Positions 57,018-64,000 of a DNA stretch of 64,000 nucleotides are shown here, piece after piece. The DNA comes from an uncultured Ectothiorhodospiraceae bacterium. GTDB taxonomy: Bacteria > Pseudomonadota > Gammaproteobacteria > UBA9214. The stretch covers positions 43,327-107,326 of the forward strand of contig CAMYMI010000012.1 in NCBI GenBank assembly GCA_947259415.1, read 5' to 3'. Under the pieces are notes generated by a model, which saw nothing but the letters and a program-made list of their open reading frames with translations, was not told where the DNA came from and did not search any database. Within the stretch, counting starts at the first letter, position 1. Each line of letters opens with the position of its first letter. The position numbers and the translations under genes were made by a program.

Positions 57018-58025
57018 GTGCTTCCTGCAAAGCTTACTATCTGGATTATCTCTGACGGCCTGCCGGGGCACTACAACCCATGCCTTGGCATTGTGCGCGC
57101 CATCGAGCGCTACCGTGACGTTCGCCATGAAACCATCGTGGCCACACAGCGACTGAAGATGTTGCGTCCACTGATGCGTTATCTGGCTAACTATATACCG
57201 CGACTATGCCCCGGGTTGCTCAGGCTTTTTTACCGATACAACTCACTGCCGCAAGGCAGGCCGGACCTTGTCATATCCGGGGGCGGCAATACCCTGTTCT
57301 TCAATGCGGCACTGGGCGCCGGGTACAAGAATATAAAGAATGTCTATAGCGGCACCCTGAAACATTACAAACCCAAGAGGTTCTTCCGTATCTTTACAGT
57401 GGTTCCACTGGAATCCGTTGCGAACAATATCGTGCTGGACCTGCCTCCGGCCAATATCCCCGGTCCGTCTGACAGCCAGACTGAACCACCGACCGCTGAC
57501 GCGGATGAGTCCTGTTACTGCCTGCTGGTAGGCGGTGAAGGCGGCGGTTATCATTACAAAGAAGAGGACTGGGTCCGGCTGGCTGAAGGCCTCAATCGAC
57601 TCTCACAGGCATTCGGGGTTCAATGGCTGATCACCACATCCCGACGCACCGGGCCGCGCGCGGAACAGATACTGGAAGAAACCATTCCGGAATCTGTCAT
57701 ACGGGAGAGTATCTGGTTCAGCAAACAACCCGCCAAGGTCGTACAGCGCTTTCTGGCCAGCGCGTCACGCGTCTTCTGTACCGAAGATAGCCTGACCATG
57801 GTCTCGGAAGCCATCTTTTCGGGGAAATCGGTTTGCACCCTGTTGCCCGCTTCGGTTTCAGCCACGGAAAATGATCGCCTTGCGCTCGAGCATTACGCCA
57901 GTAAAGGCTACATTCAGCGCATCAATATTGCCGATCTCGCGAGCATTACCGGCTTCAACGACGCGAATCCACCTGATATCGACAGTCTTCAGAGGTCGAT
58001 CTATGAAGCACTTGAACTCCAGTAG
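57018..58025 (+). CDS. ELM1/DUF1022 family protein (putative glycosyltransferase)
   Basis: 335 residues, GTG start at 57018. IWIISDGLPGHYNPCLGIVR at the N-terminus, PDLVISGGGNTLFFNAALGA, CYCLLVGGEGGGYHYKEEDW, QWLITTSRRTGPRAEQILEE and RVFCTEDSLTMVSEAIFSGK. These are features of the family annotated as mitochondrial fission ELM1-like, which has a GT-B appearance. Neighbours (methyltransferase, glycosyltransferase, lipid A genes) point to LPS or surface glycan assembly; that is inference. Confidence 0.8.
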   Translation: MLPAKLTIWIISDGLPGHYNPCLGIVRAIERYRDVRHETIVATQRLKMLRPLMRYLANYIPRLCPGLLRLFYRYNSLPQGRPDLVISGGGNTLFFNAALGAGYKNIKNVYSGTLKHYKPKRFFRIFTVVPLESVANNIVLDLPPANIPGPSDSQTEPPTADADESCYCLLVGGEGGGYHYKEEDWVRLAEGLNRLSQAFGVQWLITTSRRTGPRAEQILEETIPESVIRESIWFSKQPAKVVQRFLASASRVFCTEDSLTMVSEAIFSGKSVCTLLPASVSATENDRLALEHYASKGYIQRINIADLASITGFNDANPPDIDSLQRSIYEALELQ

Positions 58026-58044
58026 CCAGGCAGACTGGCCTTAG

Positions 58045-59136
58045 ATGAATATTCTCTGGTGGGGCAGGTTCGGAAATTACGGCCCGGATTATCCGCGCAA
58101 CCGCACCCTGATGAGCTGCATGCGGCATCTGGGGTGGACCATCGAGGAATATCGACCCAGGGTATCCCGGCTTGGCCACCTGGAGGCCCGTCTCCACCGT
58201 TTCGAGCCGCCCGACCTGGTCTGGGTCCCCTGCTTCCGCCAGCGCGATATCCGTGCAGCAAGCCGATGGGCCAGCGGCCACGGTGTTCCACTGGTCATCG
58301 ACCCCCTGATCAGCGCCTACGACAAACGCGTTAACGAAAAGAAAAAATATCCTCCTGAGAGCCGCAAGGCCCGGCGGGTACTGGAATGGGAACGTGAGCT
58401 GTTTTCGCTCGCCGATATCGTGATTGCAGACACGCGCGGGCATGCCGAATATTTCAGAGACATACTGAATGTCGATGAAAACCGGTTGCTGGTCATTCCG
58501 GTAGGCGCAGAGGAATCACTCTTTTTTCCCAAGCCACAGGAACACAAAACCAGGAGCACGATTCCAGAAGTCCTGTTCTTCGGAACCTTTATCTCACTCC
58601 AGGGGCCGCAGGTCATTACAAAGGCCATCGATCTATACGAGGGGCCTCCGGTGAAATGGAGATTTCTGGGGAAAGGCCCTCTTCGGTCTGCCTGTGAACA
58701 GGAAATCAATCGACTGAAAGCATCCAAACAGACACTGGATGTTCGTTTCGAGGACTGGATCGAATTTGAACAACTGGCAGAGCGCATCCGGCAGGCGGAT
58801 ATCCTGCTGGGTGTATTCGGCGAGGGTGAAAAAACCGCTCGCGTGATACCCAACAAGGTCTACCAGGGCATGGCGTGCGGAAAACCGGTGATCACGTCAC
58901 GCAGTGATGTCTACCCGGAGGCATTGCTGAATAACCCGGACAGTGGCATTACCTGGGTCGATGCCAACAATCCGCAACAGCTCGGCCAGGCGGTTGCCAG
59001 CCTCGCCGGTAGCCCCGAATTCATTATACAGGAAGGGGATCGCGCCTACCGGAGCTATGTAAACTATTTCTCAAACGAGCAGATCATCAAATCTTTACGG
59101 GCGATTCAGGACAAGGTTAGCCGGCACATGCAATAA
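58045..59136 (+). CDS. Glycosyltransferase, GT4-like
   Basis: 363 residues. N-terminal Rossmann part MNILWWGRFGNYGPDYPRNR, LFSLADIVIADTRGHAEYFR, and the C-terminal donor domain with VLFFGTFISLQGPQVITKAI, ADILLGVFGEGEKTARVIPN and KVYQGMACGKPVITSRSDVY (family EX7E region altered). Starts 19 bp after the ELM1-like gene. Likely sugar transfer to LPS core or a related glycan. Confidence 0.85.
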   Translation: MNILWWGRFGNYGPDYPRNRTLMSCMRHLGWTIEEYRPRVSRLGHLEARLHRFEPPDLVWVPCFRQRDIRAASRWASGHGVPLVIDPLISAYDKRVNEKKKYPPESRKARRVLEWERELFSLADIVIADTRGHAEYFRDILNVDENRLLVIPVGAEESLFFPKPQEHKTRSTIPEVLFFGTFISLQGPQVITKAIDLYEGPPVKWRFLGKGPLRSACEQEINRLKASKQTLDVRFEDWIEFEQLAERIRQADILLGVFGEGEKTARVIPNKVYQGMACGKPVITSRSDVYPEALLNNPDSGITWVDANNPQQLGQAVASLAGSPEFIIQEGDRAYRSYVNYFSNEQIIKSLRAIQDKVSRHMQ

Positions 59137-59392
59137 ACCCATACAATATATCTGCGGGATCTGTTGACAAGTCTTATATGTTGGCAGTCTGTATATGCAG
59201 CTTGCCAGACATATATAAACTTGAGAATAGCTTAAACCCACAAGCCACTTAGGCCAGAACATACAGCTACCGTAATACGAAGTCCGTCATCTCTATGTCT
59301 AGCTGATTGCAGGCCCCGCAGGCTCTATACTCAAATCCACATGAAACGCAAAAGAACCCGGTATACTGCACCCTGATTCTCGAGGACCTCAA

Positions 59393-60472
59393 ATGAAATG
59401 CAGGGCGAATATTGGCCTGGTTACTTCGGTCATCTTGTCTGTCGCGTTAACTGTATCTGAAATCGCTTTAGCATCAGATATAGTGTACGACAGAGATCCG
59501 GTAAACGGGCATTCAGGCTTCTTAAGCGCCTGGCGTGTAACCGATGAACTGGATAAGCCGGTTATTGTGGTCAAGGGCTATGATACTGTAAATGATGATC
59601 ATCCTTTTGATGATTTGCAGAATGATTTAGGCGCGATCACACAACCACTGATAGATTTAGGGCATGACATTATTATTTTCGATTATGTCAACGGTGAAGC
59701 GGATCTCAAGGAAAACGCCGATAACTTAGCTGAGTTTATTTGGTATATAGATAGCGTATTTTCTGCCAACGGTGTTATCGACAGGGATGGTGACGGACAT
59801 CCGGATTATGAACTGGCGATAATTGGTGGCTCAATGGGCGGTATTGTAGCACGCACCATGTTTGTTCAGGAGAATGAAGCGATGGGTGCGGATATCTTTG
59901 TGACGGTTGATTCGCCTCATCATGGTGTGCAGCTCAGTCCGTTCCTGGACTGGGCAACCGATTTCATTGACTCGGTAGCCGGCCACCAGATGCTCTATGG
60001 GGGCGTTTCCTATTTCGAGCACTACGGATGGTTACGCTCAGTAGAAAGCAGACCCGAGTTCAAGGAACATGTCATCGATCCGATGCATACTGCTGCGATA
60101 GCCTTGAGTGATGGAGAGTCCGATTGGCATTTGGATTTCGGCGATTTACTCTTTCATACCGATTATCATGATGTCAGCTCGTATATAGAGGACAGGGACA
60201 CTCGGTCAGACTATGTGCCCTACCACTCTGCGGTGAACATGGATAATATCGGAACTGAAGTTGTCGATCGGGATTGGGATTCTGTCGACATGAAATATAC
60301 CGATACACACACATCCTACTTTGACCTGAAAATACCAAACCCCCGAGACCGTCACGGCGCACCGGATTACGTTATCCAGCAAGCGATGGACTTTGTGATC
60401 GAACACAGTGAGCGTCCTCAACATAATAAACCCACATGGTTAATCCCGATTCTTGATTTGTTATTACAGTGA
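59393..60472 (+). CDS. Exported alpha/beta-hydrolase (lipase/esterase-like)
   Basis: 359 residues. Signal peptide 1-28 (ends EIALA/SDIVYD). GGSMGGIVAR gives the nucleophile Ser147 in a G-x-S-x-G elbow, preceded by IIIFDYVNGEADLKENADNL. An aspartate-rich loop DRDGDGHPDYE (130-140) looks like a calcium site. The C-terminus ends in a hydrophobic TWLIPILDLLLQ. Probably a secreted esterase, lipase or PHB depolymerase-like enzyme. Codon use is AT-richer than upstream genes. Alone on its strand with a 256-bp leader. Confidence 0.78.
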   Translation: MKCRANIGLVTSVILSVALTVSEIALASDIVYDRDPVNGHSGFLSAWRVTDELDKPVIVVKGYDTVNDDHPFDDLQNDLGAITQPLIDLGHDIIIFDYVNGEADLKENADNLAEFIWYIDSVFSANGVIDRDGDGHPDYELAIIGGSMGGIVARTMFVQENEAMGADIFVTVDSPHHGVQLSPFLDWATDFIDSVAGHQMLYGGVSYFEHYGWLRSVESRPEFKEHVIDPMHTAAIALSDGESDWHLDFGDLLFHTDYHDVSSYIEDRDTRSDYVPYHSAVNMDNIGTEVVDRDWDSVDMKYTDTHTSYFDLKIPNPRDRHGAPDYVIQQAMDFVIEHSERPQHNKPTWLIPILDLLLQ

Positions 60473-60953
60473 TATTGTTGGCAATTATTTAGGCAAGCTG
60501 TGTAAAGGTGTCTGGAACCATAGTGGCCTGCCCCAGAAATGAATACCTGCCATCTGCGCCCCTCATGGAAGACGTTCGCTTATCTGCTAAAGGTGTTTAA
60601 CATAGCGCCATTTTGGAGAGATGGTCTCCCTGAAGTTCCAGTAGTGGCTGAACTCAAAAGTCCAAGGAAATAATTCCTAGCTATATCAGTCAGGTGTCAT
60701 ATTCTGAACCTTTCAGGATATGCACACCCCCATTCCAGCTGTCTCATTATTAGCCATTCTCACCTGACTAGTACATATGTACTAGTCGGGACATTCTGTT
60801 GATCTATATCAGTACCCTGTTGTCTTCCGGGGTGTATAAACTCAGAAGAGCACCAGTTGCAATAATCATTACAGCTATCTATTGAGGTAATAATGCGCGA
60901 CACAATACGACGAGTTTTCACCTAAATAATATATCATAAATATTTATACATAT
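60473..60953. other. 481-bp AT-rich intergenic region
   Basis: No gene seen. Holds the 22-bp palindrome at 60766-60787 and an AT-rich run before the EF-hand gene (60925-60953). Frames here are short and stop often. Confidence 0.5.
60766..60787. promoter_or_regulatory. Perfect 22-bp palindrome, operator-like
   Basis: GACTAGTACAT followed by its exact reverse complement, with no spacer. It lies 166 bp upstream of the EF-hand gene and 293 bp after the hydrolase. Size and symmetry fit a dimeric regulator site (LuxR-box-like); the binding protein is unknown. Confidence 0.45.
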
Positions 60954-61286
60954 ATGAGGTCTGTAATGAAAATACAAAATACACTTCTCATGACTCTCGT
61001 CAGTCTTTATTTACCTCACTCTGCTGTAATTCATGCAGACGTTCTACCATCTAATTCACATTCACCAAAACCAGAATTAAGTATATCTGAGATGGATAAG
61101 GATGAGAGCGGGTTTGTTACGTACGATGAATACCTGACATGGCATGAGCAGTGGGTAAAAAAACGTTTTCAACATTTAGATACAAATGGCGATGGGGTTA
61201 TTACTAACGATGAGTATAGCAATGTAATAGAAAATAGAAGAAGACATATAGAGAGACTCAGGCGTGATGCAACACCGCTTCAGTAA
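60954..61286 (+). CDS. Small exported EF-hand calcium-binding protein
   Basis: 110 residues; ATG at 60954, or 60966 (MKIQNTLLMTLVSLYLPHSA), which gives the better signal peptide. Two EF-hand loops: DKDESGFVTYDE (about 48-59) and DTNGDGVITNDE (about 75-86), both with Asp at 1, 3 and 5 or close equivalents and Glu at 12. AT-rich codon use. It lies 45 bp before the subtilase, so co-expression with this Ca-type protease is possible. Confidence 0.8.
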   Translation: MRSVMKIQNTLLMTLVSLYLPHSAVIHADVLPSNSHSPKPELSISEMDKDESGFVTYDEYLTWHEQWVKKRFQHLDTNGDGVITNDEYSNVIENRRRHIERLRRDATPLQ

Positions 61287-61331
61287 GTAAGTTACTTAAA
61301 GTCTGGGTGTTTTTCATTAGGGAATATATTA

Positions 61332-64000
61332 ATGAAAATAATTTATCATTACGCTAATGAAAGTGCTGATTGTAAGTGGCCATCAGTTAGTTTGCTACTT
61401 CATCATACACAAGCATATTTTTTAACTAAGAATATTTTAGCGTTATTGATACTGCTAAGCACATTCTTCTGTGCGCCACCATTTCTCTGGGCTGATAGCG
61501 ATATATATTCACCAGATGAAGTCCTAATTAAATACAATTCAAGCGTAACAAAAGATGCAATAAGTGTCTTTGAATCTGAATATGATCTGTTGCTTTTACA
61601 CGACTTTGGTCACATTAATGTACGACATTATCGTCTTCCAAGTTACCTCTCCGTTCCTGATGCATTACAAAAGTTTTCTGTCGTACCAATTGTAGAAAGT
61701 ATTGATCCAAATTATTACAGGGAGCAATTATTTGTACCAACAGACCCCGCATATAATCAACAGTGGTCTCTTCACAATACAGGACAAATAGTTAATGGTG
61801 AGACTGGGCCAGTAGATATTGATATAGATTGGCCTGAGGCAATGGATATTTTCCAGTCGAATACCGACGTTATTGTTGCTGTCATCGATTCAGGAGTAGC
61901 ACTTGATCATCCCGAGTTTTCAGCTACTACATGGGTAAACCCTGGTGAGATTCTAGATGGCCTTGATAATGATGGGAACGGATATGTCGATGATGGTCTC
62001 GGCTGGGATTTCTATGATAACGACTTTTTGCCATTAGATGAGAATGGGCATGGCACGCTCATCGCCAGCATAGTCGCTGGCTCGATAAACAATGGCGAAG
62101 GAATAGTAGGTGTTGCACCAAATGCAGAAATTATGGCTTTACGAGTGTCTAATGACGTAGGGAAATTCGGTACACCTTTAGTAACGGACGATAACTTCAT
62201 TGAAGCATCAATCTACGCAGCCAACAACGGCGCCAGGATAATTAACGCAAGTTTTGGCGGTCCTGGATTTAGCGCATCATTTCTTGCGCAGATTCAGTGG
62301 CTCGATACGCAAGGTGTTTTGCTTGTTGCTGCAGCAGGTAATGGTGGTGTTGATAAAAATGGCGATAATAATGATTTATCTCCTTTATACCCAGCCTCCT
62401 ACCAGAGTGACAATCTTATTGCAGTCTCTGCAATTGATCGAACTGGAAATCTTTCTATATTTTCTAACTATGGGCAAGAAAGTGTAGATATAGCAGCACC
62501 AGGTACAGATATTTATGGCGCAGATATTAAACGCTATTTGAATTACATCGAAGACTTTGAGAGTGGTGGCATTGGATGGTATGCAGCAGGGACATTACCC
62601 CAGTGGTCGTTACATTTAGACACTACTGGCAATACATGGGTAACAGATAGCGACTTTCTTGGATTAATAATAGATTATTCGCCGTTCACTAATACATGGC
62701 TTGATAGTCCAATCATAACGATTCCATTAACTGGGCCTTTGCTATCTTTCGACATAGTCTCAGAGCTTTCATTATTTCTTGACTTTCTATTCATTGAAAT
62801 ATCAACAGATGGTGTTAATTGGGATGTGATCGATTTGGTGGCCCCATCGCCAAACTATGTTGAAGGCATAAGATATGTCGATCTTTCACCTTATGCTGGA
62901 AATCTCGCACAGCTTAGATTTAAATTGATTACTGATGATGCATTTGAAGCAGATGGTGTTTACATTGACAATATAAGAATCACAGAAGTTGGAATATTTG
63001 ATTATGACGGAACCCAATATAGATACAAGAATGGAACATCCTTTTCTGCGCCCCTGGTTTCCGGTGTCGCCGCGCTGCTTATGGCGCAACGTCCAGATCT
63101 CACACATCAGCAGATTCGTCAGGTGATAATTGATTCTGCTGACCAAGTTTCAGCGCTCTCTGGTAAAGTGGCATCTGGAGGCAGATTAAATGCACATGCT
63201 GCTTTGCTAGCAGCTATAGCACTTCCATCATCTACTAATAATCCACCCACAATTAGTGGCACCCCTGCCACATCAGTCAATGTAAATGCCGCCTACAGCT
63301 TCATGCCAACCGCGAGCGATGTGGATGTTGGCGATGTGCTGTTGTTCAGCATTACCAACAAGCCATCTTGGGCGAGTTTCAATACCGCGACTGGCAAGCT
63401 ATCCGGCACCCCGGTGAATGCCAACGTGGGAACCACTACCGGCATCGTGATTACGGTCGATGACCAGAAAGGCCTGCCAAACAGCACGACAAGTCTGCCT
63501 CCGTTCAATCTGACTGTGACCGCTCTAGATACTGATAATGATGGTGTTCCTGATAGTACTGATAATTGTCCAGGCATTCCTAATGCTAATCAGACAAACA
63601 CAGATGGAGATGGGTTAGGTGATGCCTGTGATTCAGATGACGACAATGATGGCATGCCAGACTCTTATGAACTCGCAAACACATTCAATCCGTTGAATGC
63701 CTCTGATGCCTCAGCAGATGATGATAACGATGGTTATTCAAACTTGAATGAATATCGTAGACGCAGTGATCCACGCGACCCTGCATCAATACCCAAACAA
63801 GTATTTCTTCCGTTTCTGTCTTTGCTTCTAGAAAACCAACCGCCAGTGGCCAACGCAGGCCCCGATCAGGCCGTCGATACCGGTACACAGGTAACCCTGA
63901 GCGGGAGCGGCACGGACGCCGAGAACGATCCGCTGACCTTTTCCTGGACCCTGGTGGTCCCTGGAGGTAGCGGTGTGACGCTCACCGATCCTACCAGCGC
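61332..64000 (+). CDS. Modular S8 subtilisin-like protease (runs off the right edge)
   Basis: 889 residues visible, open at the end. A hydrophobic segment at about 36-54 is an internal signal or anchor after a 35-residue N-terminus. Catalytic residues: Asp186 ([13 protein letters not shown]), His240 ([13 protein letters not shown]), Asn337 (AAAGNGG), Ser570 ([16 protein letters not shown]). Residues about 405-551, between IAAPGT and the Ser block, are an inserted jelly-roll-like domain ([34 protein letters not shown]). Then an Ig-like domain (about 638-730), thrombospondin-3-type Ca repeats ([14 protein letters not shown], about 734-780), and the start of a PKD-like domain ([12 protein letters not shown], from about 835). 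Likely extracellular. Confidence 0.9.
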   Translation, partial: MKIIYHYANESADCKWPSVSLLLHHTQAYFLTKNILALLILLSTFFCAPPFLWADSDIYSPDEVLIKYNSSVTKDAISVFESEYDLLLLHDFGHINVRHYRLPSYLSVPDALQKFSVVPIVESIDPNYYREQLFVPTDPAYNQQWSLHNTGQIVNGETGPVDIDIDWPEAMDIFQSNTDVIVAVIDSGVALDHPEFSATTWVNPGEILDGLDNDGNGYVDDGLGWDFYDNDFLPLDENGHGTLIASIVAGSINNGEGIVGVAPNAEIMALRVSNDVGKFGTPLVTDDNFIEASIYAANNGARIINASFGGPGFSASFLAQIQWLDTQGVLLVAAAGNGGVDKNGDNNDLSPLYPASYQSDNLIAVSAIDRTGNLSIFSNYGQESVDIAAPGTDIYGADIKRYLNYIEDFESGGIGWYAAGTLPQWSLHLDTTGNTWVTDSDFLGLIIDYSPFTNTWLDSPIITIPLTGPLLSFDIVSELSLFLDFLFIEISTDGVNWDVIDLVAPSPNYVEGIRYVDLSPYAGNLAQLRFKLITDDAFEADGVYIDNIRITEVGIFDYDGTQYRYKNGTSFSAPLVSGVAALLMAQRPDLTHQQIRQVIIDSADQVSALSGKVASGGRLNAHAALLAAIALPSSTNNPPTISGTPATSVNVNAAYSFMPTASDVDVGDVLLFSITNKPSWASFNTATGKLSGTPVNANVGTTTGIVITVDDQKGLPNSTTSLPPFNLTVTALDTDNDGVPDSTDNCPGIPNANQTNTDGDGLGDACDSDDDNDGMPDSYELANTFNPLNASDASADDDNDGYSNLNEYRRRSDPRDPASIPKQVFLPFLSLLLENQPPVANAGPDQAVDTGTQVTLSGSGTDAENDPLTFSWTLVVPGGSGVTLTDPTS

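Overview
The window is a chromosomal segment of a gammaproteobacterium. Its gene content and order are typical of that class: rhlB/trxA/rho; aroQ-accB-accC-prmA-dusB-fis-purH-purD; pcm-rhodanese-tolC; rubredoxin/thiD-thiE-hemL. Several traits recall free-living sulfur- or methane-oxidising lineages (PPi-dependent phosphofructokinase beside a proton-pumping pyrophosphatase, a GspN-containing type II secretion system, an LssY fusion), but the genus cannot be fixed from sequence alone. I found no tRNA, rRNA, CRISPR array, prophage or complete insertion sequence.

Layout. 1-3.9 kb: start of gspC (cut by the left edge), rhlB, trxA, rho. 3.9-5.7 kb: zinc-ribbon HtpX-like protease and lemA. 6.0-15.2 kb: housekeeping run on the minus strand, in which purH is broken by a deletion with frameshift. 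15.8-19.4 kb: vanZ-like, cysQ, an exported hypothetical, yrfG and a cysteine-cluster protein. 19.6-26.9 kb: type II secretion operon gspG-H-I-J-K-L-M-N followed by a PilZ-like protein. 27-33 kb: DUF5063 protein, rubredoxin, thiD, thiE, hemL and a DedA/PAP2/LssY fusion. 33-37.8 kb: ubiX, mpl, a membrane protein, and an adenylate kinase with a long Lys/Ala histone-H1-like tail. 38-42.8 kb: a pyrophosphate block (pfp, a small unknown gene, hppA, ppa). 42.8-47.7 kb: phosphodiesterase, unknown protein, O-antigen-ligase-like protein, then an unusual MotA/MotB-like pair. 47.9-53.2 kb: thiC under a TPP riboswitch, pcm, rhodanese, tolC, hemerythrin. 53.5-59.1 kb: envelope/LPS genes (waaA, an LpxL-like acyltransferase, a methyltransferase, an ELM1-family protein, a glycosyltransferase). 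59.2-64 kb: an AT-richer accessory tract with three exported proteins (lipase-like hydrolase, EF-hand protein, large modular subtilase cut by the right edge), plausible clients of the secretion system.

Intergenic DNA is full of short dispersed repeats: paired hairpins ending in TAATCCGACC, 'CTTTGCGTCTTTGCGGT' units, 'TTCCGTGGATTCCGTGG' units, 'CGCTCCTACAACAC' units, and 'CCTTCTCCC/GGGAGAAGG' arms. Some of the last group lie inside MITE-like elements. The clearest, 53225-53497, has perfect 19-bp terminal inverted repeats and a 5-bp target duplication. The observations most worth a second look are the MotA/MotB-like pair, the adenylate kinase tail, the purH lesion, the MITE family, the split-domain subtilase and the PilZ-like gene following gspN.
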